Shown: positions 27,330-36,907, counted from the first letter of the stretch. The stretch is 64,000 bases of DNA from Bradyrhizobium barranii subsp. apii (GCF_011516635.5 NZ_CP096255.1:9125501-9189500), one strand, 5' to 3'. Notes: a model not told the origin generated them from the letters alone. Made by a program: numbers and translations.

Positions 27330-28147
27330 CAGTTTTCCTTTCCAAGCGCGCTCTCGTGCCAGCGCCGTAAAACGAGGTGGGAAACTAGCGCCAGCACCCC
27401 ATAGATGACAATCCCGGCCAGCGACAACAGCAGCAGCGCTGCGAACATGCGGGGTATGTTCAATCGATAGCCGGATTCGGCGATCCTGTAGGCGAGCCCG
27501 GAGCCCGCGCCGGCGGTGCCGGCCGCGATTTCGGCCACAACCGCGCCGATCAGCGACAGGCCGCCGGCAATGCGCAGGCCCCCGAGGATATAGGGCAGCG
27601 CCGCTGGCAGCTTCAGGAAGCGCAGGGTTTGCGGCGGCGAGGCGCCATAGAGCTGGAACAGGCCGGCAAGGTTGCGATCGACCGAATTCAGCCCGAGCGT
27701 GGTGTTGGACAGCACCGGGAAAAAGGCAACGATGAAGGCGCAGACGACGACCGCGGTCTGCTGCTCCAGATAGATCAGGAGCAGCGGTGCAATCGCGATG
27801 ACAGGAGTCACCTGGAGGACGATTGCATAGGGGAATAGCGAATATTCCACCCATTTCGACTGGTTGAACAGCAGCGCCAGCGCGATGCCGCCGATGCTGG
27901 CGGCGACAAAACCTTCGAGCGTGGTCAGCAGCGTGGTCGCGAGCGATTGTGACAGCACCGCCCAGTCCTTGATCAACGTCAGGAAGATGACGGAGGGTGC
28001 TGGCAGAACGTAAGGCGGGATGTCCTTGATGCGGACGACCAGTTCCCAGGCCGCGAGTCCGGCTGCGAACACGACGACGGGAAGCACGAAGCGCATCGCG
28101 CGTTGCGCGCCGGATGGTTTTGCGGTGACGGTAGCTTGCGCATTCAT
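27329..28147 (-). CDS. ABC transporter permease (NMT1/TauC-type)
   Basis: This 272-residue inner-membrane protein begins MNAQATVTAK. It has six or so membrane segments and the BPD_transp_1 EAA-like loop, read here as SVDRNLAGLFQLYGASPPQT followed by LRFLKLPAALPYILGGLRIA. It should form the membrane channel with the ATPase upstream and receive substrate from the NMT1-type binding protein. The ATG at 28147 is preferred over the frame opening at 28201 because it overlaps the ATPase stop as ATGA. It is coupled downstream to the dehydrogenase in the same way. Confidence 0.9.
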   Translation of the reverse strand: MNAQATVTAKPSGAQRAMRFVLPVVVFAAGLAAWELVVRIKDIPPYVLPAPSVIFLTLIKDWAVLSQSLATTLLTTLEGFVAASIGGIALALLFNQSKWVEYSLFPYAIVLQVTPVIAIAPLLLIYLEQQTAVVVCAFIVAFFPVLSNTTLGLNSVDRNLAGLFQLYGASPPQTLRFLKLPAALPYILGGLRIAGGLSLIGAVVAEIAAGTAGAGSGLAYRIAESGYRLNIPRMFAALLLLSLAGIVIYGVLALVSHLVLRRWHESALGKEN

Positions 28148-28959
28148 AGCATCGATTGCCCCGAATAGGACGGCGCCAGCGCGGCCGACACTTTCCGGCA
28201 ATAATTGGAATAGGCGGCCGAGGTCCGAAACTCCTCACCGCGCGGCTCGACCGTCTCGATGCGGATATCGGCCTGGAGGCGGCCGGGCCGCGCGGTCATG
28301 ACCACGACCCGCTGCGACAGATAGACGGATTCGAACACCGAATGGGTGACGAAGATGACGGTCTTGCCCAGGGCTCGCCACAGCGCAAGCAGGTCGTTGT
28401 TGAGGCGAAAGCGCGTGATCTCGTCGAGCGCGGCGAACGGCTCATCCATCAGGAGGATATCAGGGTCGGTGACGAGCGCACGCGCCAGCGACACCCGCAT
28501 CTTCATGCCGCCGGAGAGCTCGCGTGGGAAAGCATCGGCGAAATCGGCAAGACCCACGCTGGCCAATGCCTCATCGGCCCGCGCGCGCGCCTCCGCCTTC
28601 GGAACGCCTGCGAGCCTCAAGGGCAGCCGCACATTCTCGCGCACGCTGGTCCAGGGCATCAGCGTCGGCTCCTGGAACACGAAGCCGATGCCATGACCCG
28701 GCAGCACATCGCCCTCGTGGCGCGCCACCCGCACGATGCCGGACGATGGCGCGCTGAGCTCTGCGATCAGGCGCAGCGCAGTGGACTTGCCGCAACCGGA
28801 CGGGCCCAACAGCGAGATGAACTCGCCCTTGCGAACGGCAAGGTCGAGCGGGCCGAGCGCCATGACGCCATTGTCATACGCCTTCGTCACGCCGCGCAGG
28901 CTGACGGCGAGAGCCGTCAGGCCGGCCTCGACCCCGGACGAGCTTTTGACGGATGACAT
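28144..28959 (-). CDS. ABC transporter ATP-binding protein (NitT/TauT-type)
   Basis: This 271-residue ATPase has Walker A GPSGCGKST, Q-loop FVFQEPTLMPW, signature LSGGMKMRVSLARAL, Walker B ILLMDEPFAALD and the H-loop FVTHSVFE. It energises the adjacent permease. The C-terminal tail of about 40 residues (RTSAAYSNYCRKVSAALAPS) is commonly seen in this subgroup. It starts 10 bases after the stop of the binding-protein gene. Confidence 0.92.
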   Translation of the reverse strand: MSSVKSSSGVEAGLTALAVSLRGVTKAYDNGVMALGPLDLAVRKGEFISLLGPSGCGKSTALRLIAELSAPSSGIVRVARHEGDVLPGHGIGFVFQEPTLMPWTSVRENVRLPLRLAGVPKAEARARADEALASVGLADFADAFPRELSGGMKMRVSLARALVTDPDILLMDEPFAALDEITRFRLNNDLLALWRALGKTVIFVTHSVFESVYLSQRVVVMTARPGRLQADIRIETVEPRGEEFRTSAAYSNYCRKVSAALAPSYSGQSML

Positions 28960-28969
28960 GGACCTTGCG

Positions 28970-29992
28970 CTACGGCTTGCTCGGGCGCAGCTCGACGCCG
29001 ACGCCCTTGTTGACGAAGCGCAGCGTATAGGACTTGCGGAAGTCGAGATCCGCCTTCACGACGCCGGCCTTCACCATCTTGTTGAAGAAGGAGGTGTAGC
29101 GATCGTCGCTCATCGCGCCGATACCGTTCTTCAAGGACTCGCCGGAATCGACGATGCCGTATTCCTTCATCTTGGCGACGGAATAGGCGAGCAGCTCGTC
29201 AGTCATCTCCGGGTTGAGCTTCTTGATCATGGCATTGCCCGCGGAATTGTCGCGGTAGATGTAGTTGTACCAGCCGACCATGGAGGCATCGACGAAGCGC
29301 TGCACCAGGTCCGGCTTCTTCTCGACCATGTCGCGGCGGGTCTCGATCAGGGTCGAATAGGTGTTGAAGCCGTAATCGGCGAGCAGCAGCACATTCGGCT
29401 TGAAGCCGGCGGCCTTCTCGACCGCGAAGGGTTCGGAGGTGACGTAGCCCTGCATCGCGCTCTTGGGGTTGGCGATGAAGGGCTGCGGATTGAAATTGTA
29501 GGGACGGACGTTCTTCTCGCTGAAGCCGTATTCGGACTTCAGCCACTGGAAGTAGCTGGTCATGCCCTCCTTGGAGACGAACAAGGTCAGCGGCTTGAGA
29601 TCCTCGATCTTGGCGACCTTGGCGTCCGGCTGCGTCAGCATCACCTGCGGATCCTTCTGGAAGACCGCTGCGATGGTGACGACGGGGACGTTATTCGCCA
29701 CCGCGTCGAACGACATCAGCGTGTTCGCGGCCATGAAGAAATCGATCTTGCCGGCGATCAGCAGCATCCGGTTGTTCTCGTTCGGACCGCCGGGAACGAT
29801 GGTGACGTCGAGGCCGTATTTCTTGTAGGTGCCGTCGGCGACCGCCTGGAAGAAACCGCCATGCTCGGCCTCGGCGACCCAGTTGGTGCCGAAGGTGACC
29901 TTGTCCAGCGTCTCTGCACGCACCGGCGCGAGAGAGACGAAAGCGGCCATCAAGCTCGCCGTTAACGCTCGCCGCAGATGAGAGGGGGTCAT
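28970..29992 (-). CDS. ABC transporter substrate-binding protein (NMT1/THI5-like)
   Basis: The 340-residue precursor has a signal peptide (LRRALTASLMAAFVSLAPVRA). The mature part begins DKVTFGTNWVAEAEHGGFFQ and has KKYGLDVTIVPGGPNENNRM, the typical NMT1-family lobe that binds pyrimidine-, sulfonate- or hydroxymethylpyrimidine-like ligands. It is the first gene of a minus-strand operon with ATPase, permease, dehydrogenase and Inh protein. The ATG at 29992 is preferred; the longer frame reaches into the divergent gene. Its promoter shares the 139-base gap to the creatininase gene. Confidence 0.9.
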   Translation of the reverse strand: MTPSHLRRALTASLMAAFVSLAPVRAETLDKVTFGTNWVAEAEHGGFFQAVADGTYKKYGLDVTIVPGGPNENNRMLLIAGKIDFFMAANTLMSFDAVANNVPVVTIAAVFQKDPQVMLTQPDAKVAKIEDLKPLTLFVSKEGMTSYFQWLKSEYGFSEKNVRPYNFNPQPFIANPKSAMQGYVTSEPFAVEKAAGFKPNVLLLADYGFNTYSTLIETRRDMVEKKPDLVQRFVDASMVGWYNYIYRDNSAGNAMIKKLNPEMTDELLAYSVAKMKEYGIVDSGESLKNGIGAMSDDRYTSFFNKMVKAGVVKADLDFRKSYTLRFVNKGVGVELRPSKP

Positions 29993-30131
29993 GATGGCAC
30001 TCCGTCGATCGTGGCTGGCCGATGTGAAGGCAACGCGATAGAATCGCATGAAGTTCGGGGACGCGAGCCGGCCAGGCCCGCGTCCCCTGATAACCCCAAA
30101 ATACGCGACAAATTCGGGCAAAGAAACCACG

Positions 30132-30938
30132 ATGACGCCGTCTCGCGACTGGATCGACATCAACTGGGCCAATGCGGCCCCTGCGGATTTGTCGCGCTGG
30201 ATCGCGGTGCTGCCGCTGGCGGCGACCGAGCAGCACGGCCCGCATCTGCCGCTCGAGACCGACGTGCTGATCGCGGACGCGTATCTCGCGCGCGTGCGCG
30301 AGCTGTTGCCTGCAAATGTTCCGGCGACGTTCCTGCCCGTTGAACCGGTCGGGATTTCCACCGAGCATATCGACTATCCGGGCACGCAGACGCTGCCGAC
30401 CGAGGTGGCGCTGAAGCGATGGACCGCAATCGGCGAGGACGTCGCGCGGCGCGGATTGAAGAAGCTCGTCATCATCACCAGCCATGGCGGCAACAGCGCG
30501 GCAATGATGCTGGTCGCGCAGGATCTTCGCGCGCATCACAAGCTCTTTGTGGTGACGACGTCGTGGTCGCGGCTGTCGGGCGCGGAGAAACTGTTCCCGG
30601 CCGATGAGGTGCGCCACGGCATTCACGGCGGCGCGGTCGAGACGTCGATCATGCTGGCGCGCTATCCCGATCAGGTGCGCAAGGATGCGATCGCGGATTT
30701 TCCCGCGAGCAGCATCGCCATGGAAAAGCAGTATCGCTGGCTGTCGACGCAGCGGCCCGCGCCGTTCGCCTGGCAGGCGCAGGATCTCCACACGAGCGGC
30801 GCGATCGGCAACGCGACATTGGCCGTCCCCGAGAAGGGCGAGCAGCTGATTGATCAGGGCGCGCGCGCCTTCTGCGAGCTGCTGGCCGAGGTCGATAACT
30901 TCGACGTGAACAGGCTCGCCAAAGGGCCTCTCGGCTAG
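30132..30938 (+). CDS. Creatininase-family amidohydrolase
   Basis: This 268-residue metal-dependent hydrolase has ATEQHGPHLPLETD near the N-terminus, SHGGNSAAMM in the middle and HGGAVETSIML further on, which are the metal-ligand blocks of the creatininase/MftE/FAPy-deformylase group. It probably opens a cyclic amide or removes a formyl group. It is divergent from the NMT1-type uptake operon, and family members act on pyrimidine-type and creatinine-type rings, so the transported ligand may be related. The ATG at 30132 is used because upstream codons lack the fold. Confidence 0.86.
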   Translation: MTPSRDWIDINWANAAPADLSRWIAVLPLAATEQHGPHLPLETDVLIADAYLARVRELLPANVPATFLPVEPVGISTEHIDYPGTQTLPTEVALKRWTAIGEDVARRGLKKLVIITSHGGNSAAMMLVAQDLRAHHKLFVVTTSWSRLSGAEKLFPADEVRHGIHGGAVETSIMLARYPDQVRKDAIADFPASSIAMEKQYRWLSTQRPAPFAWQAQDLHTSGAIGNATLAVPEKGEQLIDQGARAFCELLAEVDNFDVNRLAKGPLG

Positions 30939-31077
30939 CTCGCATCCGACTGGAATCATTCAGGAAACATCCTGGCTGCACGCCCGCTTTTGCGGGATTC
31001 GAACCGGACGCGACAAGCCTCCGTCCAACTGGGCACGCGGACCACAACGGACCGCCTCAACCCGGATGGAGTTTCAC

Positions 31078-31341
31078 ATGTCGATCAAGACCAGGATTGC
31101 CGCCGTCGCGCTCGCTGCCCTCGCCGTCACCGGCAGCATCGTGTCCACCACCTCCTCGGCCGAAGCCAAGCAGCCCGGCTGGGTCTGGGGTGTGGGTGCC
31201 GGCATCGCCACCGCCGCCGTCGTCGGCTCCGCGATCGCCGCCAGCAACGATCCCTATTACTACGGCTATCACCGCTGCGGCTGGGTCGCCCAGTACAACG
31301 CCTTCGGCCAGTACGTCGGCCGCGTTCGTTCTTGCTACTGA
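31078..31341 (+). CDS. Small exported hypothetical protein
   Basis: This 87-residue precursor begins MSIKTRIAAVALAALAVTGS and has an Ala-rich signal peptide cleaved after EAK or SSAEA. A short hydrophobic Gly/Ala segment (VWGVGAGIATAAVVGSAIAA) follows, then a Tyr-rich tail with two Cys (RCGWVAQYNAFGQYVGRVRS). Its layout resembles the glycine-zipper protein at 21200 and the 48435 product. GGATGGAG precedes the ATG. A terminator hairpin follows about 75 bases downstream. Confidence 0.78.
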   Translation: MSIKTRIAAVALAALAVTGSIVSTTSSAEAKQPGWVWGVGAGIATAAVVGSAIAASNDPYYYGYHRCGWVAQYNAFGQYVGRVRSCY

Positions 31342-31417
31342 TCTAGGTACCTGAGGCCGATCTCACGTGGATCCTGCGTTCGACACGGGCGCCTCATCCA
31401 CCCCGTGTCGTGCCCCC

Positions 31418-31449
31418 GACCCCGCCCGGCTGTCCCCCCGGGCGGGGTC
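31418..31449 (+). terminator. GC-rich hairpin after the small exported gene
   Basis: A perfect 12-bp stem, GACCCCGCCCGG with CCGGGCGGGGTC, has an 8-nt loop and is followed by ATCCATTTT. It fits a rho-independent terminator for the gene ending at 31341. Confidence 0.7.
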
Positions 31450-31620
31450 ATCCATTTTGGCCGCCGGGAATTTGTTGCAGCTCCGTCACACAAGAGTGCG
31501 AACCATCCGCTGCGGCAATCCGTGCCAGTTGCTATTGCGAATTAATCGCAATAAGGTTCGCAGCAGGCACAGGGGCTTGGGAAGAAATCGTGTCGAATCG
31601 GGATCGTCTGGTCCGATCGC

Positions 31621-33708
31621 GTGAACAACCAAGACTTCGTGACAGGGTCGCCGCGAATCTGCAGGGATATCGCGGCGAATGGGACACATTCGCGTTTGGG
31701 GGCGTGCGTTTTGAAGTTGAGAGGTCACCGACACCGGTATTTGCGAACGGCCGCGGCGATTGCCTCGGGCGTGCTGGCTTTTCCCGCCGCCATACACGCG
31801 GCCGATCTGCCGCTGAAGGCGCCGGCGCTGAAAGCGGTCTATGACTGGACCGGCCTCTATATCGGCGCGCATGCCGGCTACAGCCGTGGCTCGTCCAGCT
31901 TCGCGCTGAACGACGGCACCGCGATCAACGGCAACGGCGTCTTCAGCGGCATGATCGGCGGCGTGCAGGCCGGCTACAACTACCGGCTCAACTCCGGCTG
32001 GCTCGTCGGCGTCGAAGGCGATTTTTCGTTTCCCAATTACATCACCTCCAACTCGATCGTTTCCTTCCTCGCGACACCTGCCAACACGGTCATCCAGCAG
32101 TGGGACTACACCGCCAGCCTGCGCGGCCGCGTCGGCTACACCAGCGGTCCATGGCTCGTCTATGCCACCGGCGGCTTTGCGTGGATGGGCGAGCGCTATT
32201 TCGACACGCCGGCCGTCGGCGACGTCCCGAAAATCCTGAACACGCGGCCCGGCTGGATCGCGGGTGCCGGCATCGAATACGGCTTCGCGCCGCATTGGAG
32301 CGCACGGCTCGAATATCTCTATAGCCGCTTCGACGGCGCCAACGTCGCCTTCTCCACGGGGGCCCAATACACCTCCTCGTCGCTCGACTTCCAGTCGGTC
32401 AGGCTCGGCCTCAACCGCAAGGTCGATTGGCCGGGCATGCCGAGCTACAATCCGAAGAGCTCCCTGATCGACACGGAATCGGATCGCTGGGAGATTCACG
32501 GTCAGAGCACTTATCTGCCGCAAGGCTATCCGTCGTTCCCCGCTCTCTACAGCGGAACAAACTCGCTCTCGCCTTCAACCCAGGCCAAGGCGACCTGGAG
32601 CAACAGCCTGTTCCTGAACGCGCGGCTGTGGGACGGCGGCGAGGTCTATTACAATCCCGAACTGCTCCAGGGATTTGGACTGAACGACACGGTGGGCGCG
32701 GCAGGCTTTCCCAACGGCGAAGCGCAGAAGTCGAACTTCCCCTATCCGCATTACAACACCTCGCGGCTGTTCGTGCGCCAGACGTTCGGCTTTGGCGGCG
32801 AGCAGGAAGAGCTCGCGAGCGGCCAATTGCAGCTTGCGCAGAAGGTCGACATTTCCCGGCTCACAGTGCAGGCCGGCAAGTTCGCGGTGATCGACGTGTT
32901 CGACGGCAATGCCTTTGCCAAGGACACCCGCAAGGATTTCATGAACTGGTCGCTGTGGGCGCCGGGCGCCTTCGACTATTCCGCCGACAAGGTCGGTCTC
33001 ACCTATGGCGTCACCGCCGAGCTCAACCAGAAGCAATGGGCGCTGCGCGGCGGCTATTTCCTGATGGTCGCGGAGTCCAATTCGAATCATTTCGACACCA
33101 GGGTCGGGGAACGCGGTCAGTACGCGATCGAGCTGGAGACGCGGTTCTCGCTGCTCGGCCAACCTGGCAAGCTCAGGACCATGGGCTGGGTCGACAGCGC
33201 CAACATGGGCAGCTTCCGCGAGACGCTGGACAATCCTGCGCTCAATCTCGACATCGCGCAGACCCGCCGCGGCCGCCTCAAGGTCGGCTACGTCGTCAAC
33301 CTCGAGCAGGCGATCACAGAGGATATCGGGCTGTTCGGCCGCTGGAGCTGGAACGACGGCAAGACCGAAACACTCGCCTTCACCGACATCAACAGCAGCC
33401 TAGCCGGCGGACTGTCGATCAAGGGCACGAAATGGGGCCGGCCTGACGACGTCGTCGGCATCGGCGGCGCGGTCAATGCCATCTCGCAGGATTATCGCGA
33501 CTTCCTGGCCGCCGGCGGCCTCGGTGTTCTCATCGGCGACGGCGCTCTCAACTACCGCAAGGAGCGCATCCTTGAGGCCTACTATGCCTATTCGGTGAAC
33601 AAGAACGTCACGCTGACCGCGGACTATCAATTGATCACAAACCCGGCCTATAACGCCGACCGCGGGCCGGTCTCGATCTTCTCGGGCCGCCTGCACGCAG
33701 AGTTCTAG
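31621..33708 (+). CDS. Fused outer-membrane protein: Omp25-like barrel plus OprB-type porin
   Basis: After a signal peptide (LRTAAAIASGVLAFPAAIHAA) the first 240 residues are an Omp25/OmpA-like small barrel (AVYDWTGLYIGAHAGYSRGS, then ARLEYLYSRFDG and SVRLGLNRKVDW). The next 440 residues are a carbohydrate-selective OprB-type porin: WEIHGQSTYLPQGYPSF, LWDGGEVYYNPEL, DFMNWSLWAPGAFDYSADK, ending NRGPVSIFSGRLHAEF-like with a terminal Phe. Two barrels in one chain are unusual in general, though such fusions occur in Bradyrhizobium. It is followed after 28 bases by an ABC permease gene. The start is uncertain: GTG at 31621 opens the frame, and a TTG near 31711 lies closer to the signal peptide. 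Confidence 0.83.
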   Translation: MNNQDFVTGSPRICRDIAANGTHSRLGACVLKLRGHRHRYLRTAAAIASGVLAFPAAIHAADLPLKAPALKAVYDWTGLYIGAHAGYSRGSSSFALNDGTAINGNGVFSGMIGGVQAGYNYRLNSGWLVGVEGDFSFPNYITSNSIVSFLATPANTVIQQWDYTASLRGRVGYTSGPWLVYATGGFAWMGERYFDTPAVGDVPKILNTRPGWIAGAGIEYGFAPHWSARLEYLYSRFDGANVAFSTGAQYTSSSLDFQSVRLGLNRKVDWPGMPSYNPKSSLIDTESDRWEIHGQSTYLPQGYPSFPALYSGTNSLSPSTQAKATWSNSLFLNARLWDGGEVYYNPELLQGFGLNDTVGAAGFPNGEAQKSNFPYPHYNTSRLFVRQTFGFGGEQEELASGQLQLAQKVDISRLTVQAGKFAVIDVFDGNAFAKDTRKDFMNWSLWAPGAFDYSADKVGLTYGVTAELNQKQWALRGGYFLMVAESNSNHFDTRVGERGQYAIELETRFSLLGQPGKLRTMGWVDSANMGSFRETLDNPALNLDIAQTRRGRLKVGYVVNLEQAITEDIGLFGRWSWNDGKTETLAFTDINSSLAGGLSIKGTKWGRPDDVVGIGGAVNAISQDYRDFLAAGGLGVLIGDGALNYRKERILEAYYAYSVNKNVTLTADYQLITNPAYNADRGPVSIFSGRLHAEF

Positions 33709-33736
33709 CCCAAAATTCCAGCCCAAGGGCGGGCCT

Positions 33737-35470
33737 ATGAAGCCGAGAGATATCCGCACGGCCGCGATCGGCCGGGCGCTGCTCCCCAATGTCTGGGACG
33801 CAGCGGCGCTGATCCTCGTGATCGGCGCCATGGTCCTGATCGTCTATGGCGGCGAGCAGACCACGGTGCCGCTGTCCGAGCTCGAGCGCGCACCGGTCAC
33901 GCTCGATCCGGCAAACCTTCCGCTTTACGCCTTGCGTACCGTCTTACGGATGCTTCTAGCCATCGTCTGTTCGACGGTCTTCACCTTCATCTACGCGGCG
34001 ATCGCAGCCAAGAGCCGGCGAGCCGAATTGGTGATGATCCCGCTGCTGGATATTTTGCAATCCGTCCCGATCCTGGGCTTCCTCACCTTCACCGTCGTGT
34101 TCTTCATGAATTTGTTTCCGGGGCAGGTGCTCGGCGCCGAGCTCGCCTCGGTGTTCGCGATCTTCACCAGCCAGGCCTGGAACATGACGTTCAGCCTGTA
34201 CCAGTCGATCCGCAACGTTCCGAAGGATCTGGAAGCGGCCACGCAAAGCTTCCATTTGTCCGGCTGGCAGCGCTTCTGGCGCCTCGACGTCCCCTTCGCG
34301 ATGCCCGGCCTGATCTGGAACGCGATGATGTCGATGTCGGGCGGCTGGTTCTTCGTGGTGGCCTCGGAGGCGATCACGGTCGGCAACACCACGGTGACGC
34401 TGCCGGGCATCGGCTCCTATGTCGCGATGGCAATTCAGCAGCAGGATTTGCCGGCGATCCTCTACGCCATGCTGGCGATGCTGCTCGTGATCATCGCCTA
34501 TGATCAGCTGCTGTTCCGCCCCATCGTCGCCTGGGCCGACAAATTCCGCTTCGAGCAGACCGCCTCAGGCGAGGCGCCGGCCTCCTGGATGCTCGACCTG
34601 TTCCGCCGGACTCGGGCGCTGCGTGCGCTGACCCTTCCTTTCGCGGCGCTGAACCGCGCGATCTCGAACTTGCGCATTCCGCTGCCAAAGCTGCCGCCCG
34701 CGGCACCAGGTAAAGACCAGACGTCACGCCTCGTCGATACGGTCTGGATCGCATTGATCCTCGGCGGCACGGCCTATGCCGCCTGGCTGACCTATCGCTA
34801 TCTCTCGGCCAGTCTCGGAATGTCCGACGTTCTCGTCGTCATCAGGGACGGGCTCATCACGTTGTTGCGCGTCGCCATCCTGATCACCCTCGCCACGTTG
34901 ATCTGGGTGCCGGTTGGCGTGTGGATCGGGCTTCGCCCGAAGCTCGCCGAACGAATCCAGCCGCTCGCCCAGTTTCTGGCGGCCTTCCCGGCCAATCTCG
35001 CCTTCCCCGTCTTTGTCGTCGCCATTGTCAGCTTCAAGCTCAATCCAGACATCTGGCTGAGCCCGCTGATGATCCTGGGCACGCAGTGGTACATCCTGTT
35101 CAACGTGATCGCGGGCGCGAGCGCCTTTCCGACCGATCTGCGCGAAGCCGCCGGCAGCTTCCATCTCCGGGGATGGCGATGGTGGTTCAAGGTGATACTG
35201 CCCGGTGTCTTTCCTTATTACATCACCGGCGCGATCACGGCGTCCGGCGGCTCCTGGAATGCGTCGATCGTCGCGGAGGTCGCAAGCTGGGGCGACACGC
35301 ATCTGAAGGCCACCGGGCTCGGCGCCTATATTGCTTCCGCCACGGAAGCCGGTGACTTCCCGCGCGTCGTGCTCGGAATTGCCACGATGTGCATTCTGGT
35401 GACGTTGTTCAATCGTCTGGTCTGGCGGCCGCTCTATGCCTTCGGCGAGCGTCGCCTGCGGCTCGGCTGA
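33737..35470 (+). CDS. ABC transporter permease, two fused permease domains
   Basis: This 577-residue protein carries two BPD_transp_1 units in one chain. The first has SIRNVPKDLEAATQSFHLSG and the second DLREAAGSFHLRGWRWWFKV, each being the EAA-type loop that contacts the ATPase. About 12 membrane helices are visible. It begins 28 bases after the porin gene and is followed after 13 bases by its ATPase, so the three genes form one unit. The family (NitT/TauT) moves anions such as nitrate, sulfonates or bicarbonate. No binding protein is encoded with it, and there is no fused periplasmic domain. Confidence 0.9.
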   Translation: MKPRDIRTAAIGRALLPNVWDAAALILVIGAMVLIVYGGEQTTVPLSELERAPVTLDPANLPLYALRTVLRMLLAIVCSTVFTFIYAAIAAKSRRAELVMIPLLDILQSVPILGFLTFTVVFFMNLFPGQVLGAELASVFAIFTSQAWNMTFSLYQSIRNVPKDLEAATQSFHLSGWQRFWRLDVPFAMPGLIWNAMMSMSGGWFFVVASEAITVGNTTVTLPGIGSYVAMAIQQQDLPAILYAMLAMLLVIIAYDQLLFRPIVAWADKFRFEQTASGEAPASWMLDLFRRTRALRALTLPFAALNRAISNLRIPLPKLPPAAPGKDQTSRLVDTVWIALILGGTAYAAWLTYRYLSASLGMSDVLVVIRDGLITLLRVAILITLATLIWVPVGVWIGLRPKLAERIQPLAQFLAAFPANLAFPVFVVAIVSFKLNPDIWLSPLMILGTQWYILFNVIAGASAFPTDLREAAGSFHLRGWRWWFKVILPGVFPYYITGAITASGGSWNASIVAEVASWGDTHLKATGLGAYIASATEAGDFPRVVLGIATMCILVTLFNRLVWRPLYAFGERRLRLG

Positions 35471-35483
35471 CGAGGAGACCATC

Positions 35484-36797
35484 ATGCTCGATCAACCCTC
35501 TGCGCTCATCGACATCCGCGGTGTCTGCCGATCCTTCCCGAAAGGCAGCGGCGAACAGCTCCTGGTGCTGGACAAGGTCGACCTGACGATTCGCTCGGGC
35601 GAGATCGTCGGCCTGCTCGGCCGATCCGGCTCCGGCAAGTCCACCTTGCTGCGGATCATCGCCGGCCTGGTCAGCCCGTCTGCGGGACAGGCGACCTGTC
35701 GCGGCGAGATCATCGTCGGGCCACCGAACGGCGTCGCCATGGTGTTCCAGTCATTCGCGTTGTTTCCCTGGTTGACCGTGCTCCAGAACGTCGAGCTCGG
35801 GCTCGAAGCGCTGGGCGTCGATGCCACCGAGCGCCACAAGCGCGCTCTTGCTGCGATCGACCTGATCGGCCTTGACGGGTTTGAGTCCGCCTTCCCGAAG
35901 GAACTGTCGGGAGGCATGCGCCAGCGCGTCGGCTTCGCCCGCGCGCTGGTGGTGCATCCGGACCTCCTGCTGATGGACGAGCCGTTCTCGGCACTCGACG
36001 TCCTCACGGCCGAGACGCTGCGCACGGACCTGATCGACCTCTGGATCGAGGGCCGGCTGCCGATCAAATCGATCCTGATGGTGACGCACAATATCGAGGA
36101 GGCGGTCCTGATGTGCGATCGCATCCTGGTGTTCTCATCCAATCCAGGGCGTGTCGCCGCCGAGATCAAGGTCGACATGCCGCATCCGCGCAACCGGCTC
36201 GACCCCCATTTCCGGCAGCTCGTCGACAACATCTACGCGCGCATGACCCAGCGCGCCGAACCGAAGGCGCCCCCCGTCGAAGGCATCCTGGGCTCCGGTG
36301 TCGGCATGACCCTGCACCACGTGTCGTCCAACGTGCTGTCGGGCCTGATCGAGACGCTGGCGGGGCCGCCCTATCACGGACACGCCGACCTGCCCGTGCT
36401 CGCAAGCCAGCTCCAGCTCGAGGCCGACGAGATCCTCCACCTCGGTGAGTCCCTGCAACTGCTGCGCTTCGCCCAGCTGAGCGAAGGCGACCTGATGCTC
36501 ACCGACACGGGCAAGCGTTTTGCCCATCTCGAAACCGACGCACGCAAGAAGCTGTTCGCCGAACATCTCGTCACTTACGTGCCGGTGATGGGATTGATTC
36601 GCCGCGTGCTCGACGAACGTCCCTCCCATACCGCCCCCGCGGCACGGTTCCGCAACGAGCTCGAGGACTACATGTCCGAGGACTATGCGGACGAGACGCT
36701 CAGGACCGTGGTGTCCTGGGGACGTTATGGCGAGCTGTTCGCATATGACGAGCAGTCGGAGACGTTCAGCCTCGAAAACCCGGGCGAGAGCGCTTGA
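35484..36797 (+). CDS. ABC ATPase with C-terminal AAA-associated domain
   Basis: This 437-residue protein has the NitT/TauT ATPase core (Walker A GRSGSGKST, Q-loop FQSFALFPW, signature LSGGMRQRVGFARAL, Walker B LLLMDEPFSALD, H-loop VTHNIEEAV). It is followed by about 150 extra residues (VLSGLIETLAGPPYHGHADL, LQLLRFAQLSEGDLMLTDTG, ELEDYMSEDYADETLRTVV), the AAA-associated domain found in a subset of nitrate/sulfonate-type ATPases. That tail probably has a sensory or regulatory role. The ATG at 35484 with GAGGAG upstream is preferred over the frame start at 35436. Confidence 0.9.
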   Translation: MLDQPSALIDIRGVCRSFPKGSGEQLLVLDKVDLTIRSGEIVGLLGRSGSGKSTLLRIIAGLVSPSAGQATCRGEIIVGPPNGVAMVFQSFALFPWLTVLQNVELGLEALGVDATERHKRALAAIDLIGLDGFESAFPKELSGGMRQRVGFARALVVHPDLLLMDEPFSALDVLTAETLRTDLIDLWIEGRLPIKSILMVTHNIEEAVLMCDRILVFSSNPGRVAAEIKVDMPHPRNRLDPHFRQLVDNIYARMTQRAEPKAPPVEGILGSGVGMTLHHVSSNVLSGLIETLAGPPYHGHADLPVLASQLQLEADEILHLGESLQLLRFAQLSEGDLMLTDTGKRFAHLETDARKKLFAEHLVTYVPVMGLIRRVLDERPSHTAPAARFRNELEDYMSEDYADETLRTVVSWGRYGELFAYDEQSETFSLENPGESA

Positions 36798-36907
36798 TCC
36801 CGCCTGCGGCAATTTGGTCGGGAACCGGACAAATTGTGCATCGAGTTCATATATAAGGGGCTTGGTCCGGCGTTCGCCGGGTCAAGTATCCCTTCTCTTT
36901 GCGCACA

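Noticed and set aside
26340..28238. Minus-strand frame extended upstream of the dehydrogenase to 632 codons
   Set aside because: The extension crosses the permease gene in another frame; the ATG at 27329 gives a normal-length enzyme.
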